Assembly: GCA_019247845.1 (NCBI GenBank)
Contig: JAFBAL010000039.1
Span: 55,166-119,165, forward strand
Length of the DNA: 64,000 nt
Direction: 5' to 3'
Source: Alphaproteobacteria bacterium
GTDB lineage: Bacteria > Pseudomonadota > Alphaproteobacteria > Micropepsales > Micropepsaceae
This document shows positions 1 through 8,869 of this stretch, one piece after another. The position numbers and the translations under genes are program-made. The first letter of the stretch is position 1. Each line of letters begins with the position of its first letter. The notes beneath the pieces were generated by a model that ran no database searches, had not been told where the DNA came from, and was given only the letters and a program-made list of their open reading frames with translations.

Positions 1-139
1 AGGCGGCGACGCACCGCCCGCGCCGTTCGACTGCTATCGCCACTTCGACGGCGTCACCGATCATCCCGGCCGCCACCGCTGCGTGCTGTTGCCGATCGAC
101 GCGGTGCTCGCGGCATTCGACGGTTCTCACCGGGGTTGA
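1..139 (+). CDS. C-terminal end of an unrecognised protein (partial)
   Basis: Reading from base 2 gives 45 codons in frame, ending at a TGA at 137-139. The start lies outside the window. The tail is rich in Asp, His and Arg (it contains FDCYRHFDGVTDHPGRH) and shows no motif I recognise. Codon use matches the GC-rich neighbours, which supports it being coding, but the function is unknown. Confidence 0.45.
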   Translation, partial: GGDAPPAPFDCYRHFDGVTDHPGRHRCVLLPIDAVLAAFDGSHRG

Positions 140-176
140 AACTATCTATAGTCGAACCTCCTTCAGGGGGATCGTC

Positions 177-479
177 ATGCAAAAGATCGTCATCGCCGCG
201 GCAGCGGCGTTCGCAACGCTGGCCGGCGCATGGGCCGGGCCGGTGCCCGTCTACAATTTCTGCGGCGTCGTCTCGACGGAGGCCGCGAAGGACTGCACGG
301 GCGTGCGGCCCAGCGACCCGAAAGATCCGTTCTGGGACATCACGGGCGCCAACCCGATGCCGGCCCTAGGAACGACGATCAGAGGCTCGGGCCAGCAAGG
401 GACGTCGATCTGCAACCAGTACAAGCATCTCGACAAGGTGACGTGGCAGAAGGTGACGTCCTGTTCGTCCATGAAATAG
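177..479 (+). CDS. Small secreted cysteine-containing protein
   Basis: This is a 100-residue protein with a clear Sec signal peptide. The N-terminus MQKIVIAAAAAFATLAGAWA is followed by GPVP, with likely cleavage near residue 20. The mature part of about 80 residues has four cysteines, compatible with two disulfides in the periplasm or outside the cell. A purine-rich AGGGGG sits about 8 bases before the ATG at 177. Overlapping frames lack a signal peptide and were set aside. No family was recognised and the role is unknown. It converges on the alpha-glucosidase gene. Confidence 0.7.
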   Translation: MQKIVIAAAAAFATLAGAWAGPVPVYNFCGVVSTEAAKDCTGVRPSDPKDPFWDITGANPMPALGTTIRGSGQQGTSICNQYKHLDKVTWQKVTSCSSMK

Positions 480-502
480 CGCCCCATAACTCGATACGGG
501 CG

Positions 503-2038
503 TCATAGCGCGACCTCCGCCGCATAAGGCGCGAGCGTGCGGCCTTCGAAGACGGACGCTTCGGCGCTCATGTTGAAGACGCAGCGGACGCGCTCGGCGC
601 CGTAGGCGCGCGTGAAGGCGAGGACCGGCGCCGGCGTCTTCTCGACCTCGAGCGTTCCCCAGCGCAGCGCAGCGCTCGTCTTGCGCTTCGCCAGGAAGGC
701 GCGCGCGAAAGCCAGCGCCGAATGCGGATCGCGTTCCTGTTGGGATACGGCGAGCCTCTTGTGCGCAGGCCCGAGCGGCAGCCACGGCGTGCCGGTGGTG
801 AAGCCCAGGTTCGGCGCATCCGCATCCCACGGCATCGGCGTGCGGCAGCCGTCACGGCCCTTGGCGACGGGATAGTAGAGATCGCCGACCGGATCGCGCA
901 GCTGATGGCGCTCGAGATCGACCTCGGGAAGCCCGAGCTCCTCGCCCTGATAGAGCAGCACGGTGCCGCGCAGCGAGAACAGCAGCGCCAGCATCAGCTT
1001 CGCGAGCTCAGGATTGCCGCCGCGCCCGCCGCCGAAGCGCGTGACGGTGCGCACGATGTCGTGGTTGCAGAACGACATGCACGGCCAATGCGACGGATGC
1101 CGCGCCAGCACGTCGAGCTCCTTCAGGACGAAGTCGGGCGATAACGTCCGTGCACGGAGCATCTCGAAGGTATAGCTCGCATGCAGCCCGTCCGGCGCAT
1201 AGGCGCCCGAGCGCTCGAAGCCCTCGGAGAACTCGCCGAAGACGAAACGGCCGGCATGCTTCTCGACCTGGCTGCGGATCTCGCGCAGCGACTCGATGTT
1301 CTCATGCAGGTTGGAGTCGTGGATGTGGCGCTGCAGGTTCGCCGCATGGCTCCAGATCGCATTGGTGCGCCGCTCCATCGCGATCGGCGGATTGTCCTTG
1401 AGCTCCTCGTCGTGGAGATAGGCATTGGCCACGTCCAGCCGGAAACCGTCGACGCCGCGCCCGAGCCACAGGTCCAGCACGTCGAGCGCCGCGCGCCTGG
1501 CCTCCTCGTTGCGCCAGTTGAGCTTGGGCTGCTGGCGCAGGAACTTGTGGTGATAGTGCTGGCGCCGCGCCGGCTGGTACGCCCAGGCCGGCCCGCCGAA
1601 GGCGCTGAGCCAGTTGTTGGGCGCGGTGCCGTCGAGCTTGGGATCGGCCCAGACATACCATTCCGACTTCGCGCCGTGGCGAAGGCTGTCGGCGAACCAG
1701 GGATGCTCGTCCGAGGTGTGGCAGAGCACCTCGTCGAGGATGACCTTGAGGCCGCGGTCGTGCGCGGCGGCGAGGAACCCGGCGAAATCGTCGAGCGTGC
1801 CGTAATCGGGATGCACGCCGTCGTAGTCCGAGACGTCGTAGCCCCAATCGCGGTTGGGCGAAGGATGGATCGGCGACAACCAGATCGCGTCGGCCCCCAA
1901 CGCGGCGATGTAGTCGAGCTTCTGGGCGGCGCCCTCGAGGTCGCCCTGCCCGTCGCCATTGGAGTCGGCGAAACTGCGCAGATAGATCTGATAGACCACC
2001 GCGCCCTTCCACCAGGGTTCGCATTCCATGCCGGCCAT
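503..2038 (-). CDS. Alpha-glucosidase, glycoside hydrolase family 13 (GH13_23-like)
   Basis: This 511-residue enzyme hydrolyses terminal alpha-glucosidic bonds of small malto- or isomalto-oligosaccharides. The N-terminus WWKGAVVYQIYLRSF is the classic start of a GH13 (beta/alpha)8 barrel. Region II is GFRLDVANAY with the nucleophile Asp202. The acid/base is probably Glu269 in FVFGEFSEGF, and the third carboxylate is Asp327 in CNHD. Region I reads LDEVLCHTSDEHPWF, so the usual Asn before His is replaced, as is common in GH13_23 glucosidases. There is no signal peptide, so it is probably cytoplasmic. A second ATG three codons in is also possible. The specific substrate is inferred from the family only. 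Confidence 0.9.
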   Translation of the reverse strand: MAGMECEPWWKGAVVYQIYLRSFADSNGDGQGDLEGAAQKLDYIAALGADAIWLSPIHPSPNRDWGYDVSDYDGVHPDYGTLDDFAGFLAAAHDRGLKVILDEVLCHTSDEHPWFADSLRHGAKSEWYVWADPKLDGTAPNNWLSAFGGPAWAYQPARRQHYHHKFLRQQPKLNWRNEEARRAALDVLDLWLGRGVDGFRLDVANAYLHDEELKDNPPIAMERRTNAIWSHAANLQRHIHDSNLHENIESLREIRSQVEKHAGRFVFGEFSEGFERSGAYAPDGLHASYTFEMLRARTLSPDFVLKELDVLARHPSHWPCMSFCNHDIVRTVTRFGGGRGGNPELAKLMLALLFSLRGTVLLYQGEELGLPEVDLERHQLRDPVGDLYYPVAKGRDGCRTPMPWDADAPNLGFTTGTPWLPLGPAHKRLAVSQQERDPHSALAFARAFLAKRKTSAALRWGTLEVEKTPAPVLAFTRAYGAERVRCVFNMSAEASVFEGRTLAPYAAEVAL

Positions 2039-2045
2039 CGTGTCC

Positions 2046-2358
2046 GCGTCCCGAATCGTGCGGGAGCACTGTAGCGTGCCCGCTTGGCGGCGAGCGTCCG
2101 CTTGTGGGCGTGCGCGAGCTTGGCGGCGTGCGCCCGCAAGGCACAGCCGAAAAGCACGAGCTTGGCCGCGAGCGCGCGGGCCTTGCGGACCATCTTCATG
2201 ACCTTGGCGTGGCGGGCGGCGCGGGCGGCCGAGTAGCAGCCGTGGATCAACCGGTTACGGTTGCCGAACGGTGCGCCGCGCTTGCCTCCTGTCCGCTTGC
2301 CCAATTGAACCTCATGTTTCGAGGGAGACCCCCCCTGTTCCTCACCGCTTCCGTACAT
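2046..2358 (-). pseudogene. Possible remnant of a small basic GNRN-H-G motif protein
   Basis: Reading the minus strand from an ATG at 2358 gives a peptide containing KRGAPFGNRNRLIHGCYSA followed by a very basic Ala/Arg/Lys-rich tail. The GAPxGNxNxxxHGxY pattern is typical of short (50-80 residue) uncharacterised alphaproteobacterial proteins. Here the frame has no stop of its own: it runs on into the start of the alpha-glucosidase gene, where it is meaningless. A lost stop, a frameshift or decay of the 3' end is likely. The coordinates mark only the part resembling the family. Confidence 0.35.
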
Positions 2359-2554
2359 CTGCAAGCGGCATCGATTTCTCCCATTCAATTCCCGGAACAT
2401 CATACAACCCATTGGTCGTGCTCGAAAAAGGCCGGAATAAATCGGGCCGCGACCAGGTGCTTTCTCTGCGCCTTCTGTACATCTGCATGCCGCCGCGAAG
2501 ATTGCGGCCTCCTTTCGCGCACATCACCTGCGGTGCAGATGGCGACGGCCGGAA

Positions 2555-2571
2555 CCGGGTTCAAGTCCCGG
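2555..2571 (+). other. T-arm-like hairpin
   Basis: CCGGG and CCCGG form a perfect 5-bp stem around the 7-base loop TTCAAGT, exactly the form of a tRNA T-arm. The flanks do not form an acceptor stem, there is no CCA, and no D-arm or anticodon arm can be drawn upstream. It could be the trace of a tRNA 3' end left by an integration event, or chance. Confidence 0.25.
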
Positions 2572-2660
2572 TAGCGATCACGTTTTGTTACAACCCACCA
2601 GGCTTAACGGGAACTTTCCCGCCCTCTCGGCATTAACAAACGCTGGGTTGGAAAGCGATA

Positions 2661-3185
2661 ATGACACTTAGAAACATTTTGCGAGAGGCGACCGCGGAGC
2701 AGCACCGCCGTCTCGACGCGGCTGCAGGGGGGATGCGGCTGGACGCGCCCGGCGGCTATGGCGCGTTCCTGGTTGCCCAGGCCGATGCCCTGCTCCCGGT
2801 CGAGCGCGCGCTGGAAGATCACGACATCGCGCGCCTCTTGCCCGATTGGTCCGAGCGCCGGCGCGCGCCACCGTTGCTGGCCGACCTTCGCGAGCTCGGC
2901 TTGCGCACGGAGCCGATGCGCGCGCCGGCGTTCGGCTGCGACGCGGCGCTATGGGGCGCGGCTTACGTTCTCGAGGGTTCGCGGCTGGGCGCCCGCTTCC
3001 TGCTGCCGCGCGTGCGCGGGCCCGTGCGGTTCCTCAGCCATGGCGAGAGCCGGAGGCTCTGGCAGAGCTTCCTCGCGCGGCTCGAGGCCGCGCCCGTTGC
3101 GCCGGAGCGTGCCGTCGCGGCGGCGAAATCCGTCTTCCGCCTGTTCGAGCAGTCCTTCGACCGGCAGATGGCAGCTGCCGCATGA
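2661..3185 (+). CDS. bphO: Heme oxygenase (biliverdin-producing, BphO type)
   Basis: This 174-residue enzyme opens heme to biliverdin, the chromophore needed by the next gene's product. His15 in TAEQHRRLD is the expected proximal heme ligand. The distal-helix signature YVLEGSRLGARFL, near residues 101-113, is characteristic of bacterial BphO/HemO proteins. The length matches the family (about 170-200). Its TGA overlaps the ATG of the phytochrome gene (ATGA), so the two are translationally coupled. The electron donor is not encoded nearby. The function is well supported by both motif and context. Confidence 0.9.
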   Translation: MTLRNILREATAEQHRRLDAAAGGMRLDAPGGYGAFLVAQADALLPVERALEDHDIARLLPDWSERRRAPPLLADLRELGLRTEPMRAPAFGCDAALWGAAYVLEGSRLGARFLLPRVRGPVRFLSHGESRRLWQSFLARLEAAPVAPERAVAAAKSVFRLFEQSFDRQMAAAA

Positions 3186-5725
3186 CCGTCGCCGCTCCCG
3201 TCGACCTGACCAATTGCGACCGCGAGCCGATCCACCTCCTCGGCCATGTGCAGCGCTTCGGATTCCTGGTCGGCATCGCGCCCGATTGGACGATCGCGCA
3301 TGCCTCGGAGAACGTCGAGGAGTTTCTCGGGCTGAGGGCCGGCGACATGCTCGGCCAGGCCGCCGCCTCGGTGTTCCCGGAACACGCGCTGCATACCATT
3401 CGCGGACGCATGCAGCTGCTCGCCGGCCCGGACGCCGTCGAGCGCGCGTTTCGCCTCAAGTTCGGCAAGGGCGAGTTCGACGTCGCCGTGCACCGCAGCG
3501 GCCGGATCATCGTCATCGAGGCCGAGCCCAGCGCGTCCGTCGAGGACGTCGACCCGATCAGCCAAGTGCGCACCATGCTGGCGCGCGTGCAAGGCGCGGC
3601 CACGCTCGACAAGTTCCATAGCGAAGCCGCGCGGCAGCTGCGCGCGCTGATCGGCTTCGACCGCGTGATGATCTACCGCTTCGACCAGGACGAAGCGGGC
3701 GAAGTGATCGCGGAGTCGGTCAAGCCCGACCTGGTGAAGTTCCTAGGCCTCCACTATCCCGCATCCGACATCCCGCGCCAGGCGCGCATCCTCTATACCC
3801 GGAACCTGCTGCGCATCATCTCCGACGTCGGCGGCACGCCCTCGCCCATCGTCTCGCAGCCCGGACAGGAGACCATCGACCTGTCGATGAGCATGGTGCG
3901 CTCGGTCTCGCCGATCCATATCGAATACCTGAGCAACATGGGCGTCGGCGCGTCGCTGTCGGTGTCGATCCTGCGCCACGGCAAGCTGTGGGGGCTGTTC
4001 GCCTGCCACCACATGACGAAGCTGCATGTCTCCTACGATCGGCGCTCGGCGGCGGAGCTGTTCGGGCAAATGTTCGCGCTGCTTCTCGAAAGCCGCGAGC
4101 GCGAGGCGGAATCCGCGCTGGAGAGCCGCGCGCAGGAAAGCCAGACCAAGCTCGTCAATATGCTGGCCGGGCGATCGTTCACGGTCTCGAGCCTGGCCGA
4201 GCAGCTCAAGGTGTTCTCGGGCATCGTGCCCTTCGACGGCGTCGCGGTCGCGATCAACGGGCATCTTTCGGTCGAGGGCCAGACGCCGACGCGCGAGGAG
4301 GTGCTCGGCCTCGTCCATGCGCTGACCGAGAAAGGCGACACGCGCGTCTTCGCCACCCATGCGCTGTCGCGCTTCCATGCGGGCGCCGGCGAGTATGCGC
4401 AGCGCGCCTCGGGCATGCTCGCGATCCCGGTGTCGCGGGTGCCGCGCGACTATGTGCTGTTCTTGCGCAAGGAGTTCGCGCGCACCGTGGCCTGGGCGGG
4501 CGATCCGACCAAGCCGGCGCAGCTTGGTCCCAACGGCATCAGGCTGACGCCGCGCAAGAGCTTCGAGGCCTGGGAAGAGACGGTGCGCGCGCAGTCCAAG
4601 CCCTGGACGCCGATCGACATCCGCCTCGCCGAAGGCCTGCGCATCACGCTTCTTGAGGTGATCCTGCGCCTGGCCGAGAGCGCAGCGCTGGAGCGCAAGG
4701 CTTCGAACGAGCGGCAGGAGCTGCTCATCGCCGAGCTGAACCACCGTGTACGGAACATCCTGGGACTGATCCGCGGCCTGATCAGCCAGGGCCGCGAGCG
4801 CGCCACGACGCTCGAGGAATTCGCGTCCGTGATCGGCGGGCGGGTCCAGGCGCTGGCCCGCGCCCACGACCAGATCACCATCGACAATTGGGGGCCGGCG
4901 TCGCTGCGCACCCTGTTCACCGCCGAGACCGCGGCCTATCTCAACAACAAGGCCGATCGCGTGCTGCTCGACGGGCCCGACGTGCTGCTGGATCCGCGCG
5001 CCTTCTCGACTCTCGCGCTGGTGACGCACGAGCTTTTGACCAATTCGGCGAAATACGGCGCGCTGGCCGACAGCGTGGGACGCGTCACCGTCAGCTGGGG
5101 CATCGGCGACAACGGCCAGCTGCGCATCGGCTGGCAGGAGGAAGGCGGCCCGCCGGTGCGCGCGCCCAGCCGGCGCGGCTTCGGCTCGACGGTCATCGAG
5201 CGCTCGATCCCCTACGACCTGAACGGCGAGGCGAAGATCCAATACGCGCTGGCCGGCGTGCGCGCGGAGTTCGTCATCCCGGCCTCGTTCGTGAAGATCC
5301 CGACCGAACCGTTGCATCACGAGACGCCGCCCGAAGTGGCGGTGCTCGACGGCGCGCGCTTGAGCGGACGCGCGCTGGTGGTCGAGGACAACATGATCAT
5401 CGCGCTCGACGCCGAAAGCACGCTGGAGGCGCTCGGCGCCTCGCGCGTCGACGTCGCGCCGAGCGTCAGCGCCGCGCTACGCGAGATCGAAAGGGGTCCG
5501 GTCGACTTCGCCATCCTCGACGTGAACCTGGGCAGCGAATCCAGCTTCCCCATCGCCGACCGGCTGATCGCCATCGGCGTGCCGATCGTCTTCGCCACCG
5601 GCTACGGCAAGAACATCGAGTTCCCGGAGCGTTTCGCGCGCGTGCCCGTCGTCAGCAAGCCCTACAACCCGGAATCGCTGATGCCGAAGATCGCCGAAGC
5701 GCTCCGGCGCGCGGCGAAGGCTTAA
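3182..5725 (+). CDS. bphP: Bacteriophytochrome with HWE histidine kinase and fused response regulator
   Basis: This 847-residue red/far-red photoreceptor starts at the ATG overlapping the heme oxygenase stop. Cys12 in the short N-terminal extension (DLTNCDREPIH) is placed to bind biliverdin. A PAS domain (about 20-120), a GAF domain with the PASDIPRQAR motif (about 130-310) and a PHY domain (about 320-500) follow. The kinase has the phospho-acceptor His521 in ELNHRVRNIL and the WxE-type ending GWQEEGG, which define the HWE family. A receiver domain (about 728-845) has VVEDN acidic residues and the phosphoacceptor Asp780 in ILDVN. Such hybrid kinases act in the cytoplasm and signal through phosphotransfer. 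The output partner is not in the window. Confidence 0.93.
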   Translation: MTVAAPVDLTNCDREPIHLLGHVQRFGFLVGIAPDWTIAHASENVEEFLGLRAGDMLGQAAASVFPEHALHTIRGRMQLLAGPDAVERAFRLKFGKGEFDVAVHRSGRIIVIEAEPSASVEDVDPISQVRTMLARVQGAATLDKFHSEAARQLRALIGFDRVMIYRFDQDEAGEVIAESVKPDLVKFLGLHYPASDIPRQARILYTRNLLRIISDVGGTPSPIVSQPGQETIDLSMSMVRSVSPIHIEYLSNMGVGASLSVSILRHGKLWGLFACHHMTKLHVSYDRRSAAELFGQMFALLLESREREAESALESRAQESQTKLVNMLAGRSFTVSSLAEQLKVFSGIVPFDGVAVAINGHLSVEGQTPTREEVLGLVHALTEKGDTRVFATHALSRFHAGAGEYAQRASGMLAIPVSRVPRDYVLFLRKEFARTVAWAGDPTKPAQLGPNGIRLTPRKSFEAWEETVRAQSKPWTPIDIRLAEGLRITLLEVILRLAESAALERKASNERQELLIAELNHRVRNILGLIRGLISQGRERATTLEEFASVIGGRVQALARAHDQITIDNWGPASLRTLFTAETAAYLNNKADRVLLDGPDVLLDPRAFSTLALVTHELLTNSAKYGALADSVGRVTVSWGIGDNGQLRIGWQEEGGPPVRAPSRRGFGSTVIERSIPYDLNGEAKIQYALAGVRAEFVIPASFVKIPTEPLHHETPPEVAVLDGARLSGRALVVEDNMIIALDAESTLEALGASRVDVAPSVSAALREIERGPVDFAILDVNLGSESSFPIADRLIAIGVPIVFATGYGKNIEFPERFARVPVVSKPYNPESLMPKIAEALRRAAKA

Positions 5726-5730
5726 GGCGG

Positions 5731-6603
5731 TTACGGCAGCGCGCAGCCCTTGGGCAGCTGGCCGTCGCCCTGGCGGCTGAGCGACCAGGTCTCCGGGTCG
5801 TAGAAGCACAGATACTCGGTTTCGGTGACGGTGCCGCGCCAGCCGTTGACCGGCCGCGTCAGCACGATCGAGGTGACGTTCGAGTTCGAGAAGCTGTCGA
5901 AGTCGCCGTCGAGCGTGGCGGGCGCAGTCGAGGACGGATCGCGGATCACGAGCATGCCGATACCGTGGAAGTTCCCGCCATCCACCGCGAACCAACGTCC
6001 GTCCCAGTCCGCTCTCACGCAAGCCGTCGGACAATCCGACACCGGGAAGCGGAACGCCGTGCTGGCCGAGGTGCTGTACATGACGCTGTTGTAGCTGTTG
6101 AGCGAAAGCCGCGGCGCATAGGCGCGCAGGTTGAAGGCCTGATCGCGGGCCGCCTTGGAAAAGGTGAAGGTGCGCACGACCTTGATCATGTTGTTGTGGG
6201 TCTTGGCGGCGAACAGCGTATAGGCCGTGCTGGTGCGGCCGCTCAGCGTGGCGCAGGCGTCGCCGCCGCGCGTCTGCGACGTGCCGTGGAACTGATCGCC
6301 GCTGGTCCAGCGCGCCGCCGCGCCCTGCGTCACCATCTGCAGCGTGGTGCCGTCGACGTCGCCGTAAGACTGGCCGAAGAACTCCGACGGATCGCCGCAC
6401 TTCGCCGCCCCGCCGTTGGAGACGTAGTCGGCGACGGTGTCGCCGGTGCTGGATTTCCACGCGATCGAGTCCACGCGGTCCATGGTCGAGGTCTGGCCGT
6501 GAGCGGGATCGGCGAGCGTCAACGTGATGCGTGCGTTGCTCAAGACATGCCCCGAAGCCGGCACGGAGAGCAGGATGAAAAGCAGCGGTGCGAGACGCTT
6601 CAT
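5731..6603 (-). CDS. Secreted protein of unknown function
   Basis: The start at 6603 is preferred over an ATG 30 bases upstream because GGAGAGG lies just before it and the N-terminus then becomes MKRLAPLLFILLSVPASG, a good signal peptide. The 290-residue product has several cysteines in its second half (DCPTAC, LCFYD, KGCALP), suggesting an oxidised extracytoplasmic protein. The middle is rich in Ser, Thr and Gly, as in beta-sandwich folds. No family was recognised. It ends 6 bases from the stop of the phytochrome gene (convergent) and is divergent from the MFS gene. Confidence 0.7.
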   Translation of the reverse strand: MKRLAPLLFILLSVPASGHVLSNARITLTLADPAHGQTSTMDRVDSIAWKSSTGDTVADYVSNGGAAKCGDPSEFFGQSYGDVDGTTLQMVTQGAAARWTSGDQFHGTSQTRGGDACATLSGRTSTAYTLFAAKTHNNMIKVVRTFTFSKAARDQAFNLRAYAPRLSLNSYNSVMYSTSASTAFRFPVSDCPTACVRADWDGRWFAVDGGNFHGIGMLVIRDPSSTAPATLDGDFDSFSNSNVTSIVLTRPVNGWRGTVTETEYLCFYDPETWSLSRQGDGQLPKGCALP

Positions 6604-6702
6604 GGACGGCCTCTCCAGGTGAACGGACGGCAATCTAGCGCGCGGCCGCCATGCCTAAAAGCACAATTGATTACGGCCTCGAACCGGCGCAGAAGGCGTG
6701 CC

Positions 6703-7959
6703 ATGTCCGAGTCCAGCACGCCCGAATCTGCAATGTCCGAATCCGTCGCGCCCGCGCCCCGGCCTGCCGCGGCGCCGTCGCCCCTCCCCACCGTCTATCC
6801 CGTCATCTTCGCCATCGCGTTCTGCCATATGTTGAACGACATGATGCAGTCGTTGCTGCCGGCGATCTATCCGAACCTGAAGGCGGCGCTGGACCTCGAC
6901 TTCGCCCATATTGGCCTCGTCACCCTGACCTTTCAGGTGACCTCGTCGCTGCTGCAGCCCCTCGTCGGGCTCTACGGCGACCGCCGCTCGGTGCCCTTCG
7001 CGTTGCCGATCGCGATGGTGTCGACGTTCCTGGGGCTCGTGCTGCTGGCGTTCGCGCATTCCTATGCGGTGCTGCTCGTCGCCGCGGCGATGGTCGGCAT
7101 GGGGTCGAGCGTGTTCCATCCCGAAAGCTCGCGCGTCGCCCACATGGCGGCGGGCGCGCGCCGCGGCTTCGCGCAAGCCATGTTCCAGCTCGGCGGCAAC
7201 ACGGGCAGCGCCCTGGGCGCGCTCGGCGCCGCCGCCATCGTCGCGGCCGAAGGACAAGGCGCGGTCGCGTGGTTCTCCGGCATGGCCGCGATCGCGATCT
7301 TCGTGTTGTGGCGCGTCGGGCTGTGGTACCGCGCTCACGGCACGGCGCGCGCGAAGTCCGCCCACCTCGCGGCGGGCCCCGCGAAGCTGCCGCGCGCGAC
7401 GGTCGTGCGCTCGCTCGCGATCCTGGTGATCCTGATCTTCTCGAAGTTCGTCTATCTCGCCAGCCTGTCGAGCTATTTCACCTTCTATCTGATCGAGAAG
7501 TTTCACCTGAGCGTGCGCGACGCGCAGCTGCATCTCTTTCTCTTCCTCGCTTCGGTCGCGGTGGGCACCTTCGTCGGCGGGCCGCTGGGCGACCGCTTCG
7601 GGCGCAAGTACCTGATCTGGTTCTCGGTCCTGGGCGCCGTGCCATTCACCTTGGCGATGCCGCATGTGAACTTGTTCTGGACCAGCGTGTTCAGCGCCTG
7701 CGCCGGTTTCACGCTTGCCAGCGCCTTCCCCGCCATCGTGGTCTATGGCCAGGAGCTGGTGCCGGCCCGGCTGGGCACGATCTCGGGGCTGTTCTTCGGA
7801 CTGTCCTTCGGCATGGGAGGGCTGGGCGCCGCGGCGCTGGGCTGGCTCGCCGACCTCAAGGGCATCGAATTCGTCTATCTCGTCTGTTCGTTCCTGCCGT
7901 TGCTCGGTATCCTGGCCGCGTTCCTGCCCAACCTCGCCCGCCGCCATGCCGCGCCCTGA
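6703..7959 (+). CDS. MFS transporter, fosmidomycin-resistance (Fsr)-like
   Basis: This 418-residue inner-membrane protein has about 12 hydrophobic segments. The motif GLYGDRRS after helix 2 and GDRFGRKY after the central loop match MFS motif A in both halves. CHMLNDMMQSLLPAIYP near the N-terminus and FHPESSRVAH are hallmarks of the Fsr branch, which exports fosmidomycin and other small molecules by proton antiport. The true substrate is unknown. The start at 6703 is the first ATG giving a normal N-terminus; another lies 30 bases downstream. It overlaps the sulfotransferase gene by 14 bases, so the two are probably co-transcribed. Confidence 0.85.
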   Translation: MSESSTPESAMSESVAPAPRPAAAPSPLPTVYPVIFAIAFCHMLNDMMQSLLPAIYPNLKAALDLDFAHIGLVTLTFQVTSSLLQPLVGLYGDRRSVPFALPIAMVSTFLGLVLLAFAHSYAVLLVAAAMVGMGSSVFHPESSRVAHMAAGARRGFAQAMFQLGGNTGSALGALGAAAIVAAEGQGAVAWFSGMAAIAIFVLWRVGLWYRAHGTARAKSAHLAAGPAKLPRATVVRSLAILVILIFSKFVYLASLSSYFTFYLIEKFHLSVRDAQLHLFLFLASVAVGTFVGGPLGDRFGRKYLIWFSVLGAVPFTLAMPHVNLFWTSVFSACAGFTLASAFPAIVVYGQELVPARLGTISGLFFGLSFGMGGLGAAALGWLADLKGIEFVYLVCSFLPLLGILAAFLPNLARRHAAP

Positions 7960-8869
7960 ACGCCTCCACGACTACACCGACTTCATCTACGACAGCCGGC
8001 GCTGGGACGCGTTCAAGCCCCGCGCCGGCGACATCGTCGTGGCGACGCCCGCCAAATGCGGCACGACCTGGACGCAGATGATCTGTGCGCTGCTGGTGCA
8101 TCAGACGCCCGACTTCCCGCAACCGCTGACCAGGCTCACGCGCTGGATCGAGCGCAACAACGAGCCGCTCGACGACATCCTCGCCAATTACGAGGGCCAG
8201 GCCTTCCGCCGCATCGTCAAGACCCACACGCCGCTCGACGGCCTGCCTTATCACGACGACGCGACCTATGTGTTCTGCGGCCGCGATCCGCGCGACGCGT
8301 TCCTCTCCGGCATGGACCACATCAAGAACCTGTCCGAGGCGACGCGGCGCGACGCCGCCGAGCGCGCCGGGCTGCCGCAAGGCCTGCAGCTGCCGACCGA
8401 TCCGAACGTCCGCTTCAAGATGTGGATCACGACGGGGCCGAAGCCGTGGATGTGGGACGGCTTCCCGCTGGGCTCGGTGCTCTATCTCGCCGACACCTAT
8501 TGGCGGCACCGCGCGCTGCCCAACATCGTGTTCCTGCACTATGCCGACCTGATGGCCGATCTCGACGGCGAGATGCGGCGCCTGTCCGCGGCGCTGGGCA
8601 TCGCGGTCGACGAGGCCAGGTGGCCCGCGCTGGTCGAGGCCGCGCGCTTCACCTCGATGAAACGCGACGCCGACCGCGCCGCCCCCGGCGCGCATTTCGG
8701 CGAATGGGCGAGCAACGCGGACTTCTTCCGCAAAGCCCGCCAGGGCGAATGGCGCGACGTGCTCGACGACGAGAGCCAGGCGCTCTACGAGCGCGTGTCG
8801 CGCGAACGGCTGACGCCGGAGCTGAAAGCGTGGCTCGAGGGCGGGCGCGCCGCCTATAATATCTCGTAG
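7946..8869 (+). CDS. Sulfotransferase (PAPS-dependent)
   Basis: This 307-residue protein carries the complete cytosolic sulfotransferase signature. The PAPS 5'-phosphosulfate loop is PAKCGTTWTQ at 35-44, a probable catalytic His94 lies in VKTHTPLDG, and the 3'-phosphate motif GRDPRDAFLSGMDH is at 112-125. Such enzymes move sulfate from PAPS to hydroxyl or amine groups of small molecules. The ATG at 7946 lies inside the end of the MFS gene, suggesting that the exporter and the enzyme handle one compound, though this is inference. Its last 16 bases overlap the convergent CorA-like gene. Confidence 0.88.
   Translation: MPRPERLHDYTDFIYDSRRWDAFKPRAGDIVVATPAKCGTTWTQMICALLVHQTPDFPQPLTRLTRWIERNNEPLDDILANYEGQAFRRIVKTHTPLDGLPYHDDATYVFCGRDPRDAFLSGMDHIKNLSEATRRDAAERAGLPQGLQLPTDPNVRFKMWITTGPKPWMWDGFPLGSVLYLADTYWRHRALPNIVFLHYADLMADLDGEMRRLSAALGIAVDEARWPALVEAARFTSMKRDADRAAPGAHFGEWASNADFFRKARQGEWRDVLDDESQALYERVSRERLTPELKAWLEGGRAAYNIS

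Larger units (their letters stand above)
2039..2660. other. Intergenic region without an intact gene
   Basis: This stretch of about 620 bases lies between the divergent alpha-glucosidase and heme oxygenase genes. It holds a gene remnant on the minus strand (about 2046-2358), an 11-base direct repeat at 2353-2363 and 2477-2487, and a T-arm-like hairpin at 2555-2571. The promoter of the heme oxygenase-phytochrome operon must also be here, but I could not pick a convincing -35/-10 pair. Confidence 0.6.

Noticed and set aside
1123..2412. A 429-codon minus-strand frame through the alpha-glucosidase start
   Set aside because: The second two-thirds duplicates the alpha-glucosidase in the wrong frame. 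Only the first part resembles a small-protein family and is kept as a remnant.
2530..2585. A possible tRNA on the plus strand
   Set aside because: Only the T-arm can be drawn. No acceptor, D or anticodon arm and no CCA fit.
4888..7959. A 1023-codon frame running through the phytochrome gene, an intergenic gap and the MFS gene
   Set aside because: Only the last 418 codons look like a protein. The earlier part is Arg/Ala-rich shadow of the phytochrome kinase in another frame, as expected in GC-rich DNA.
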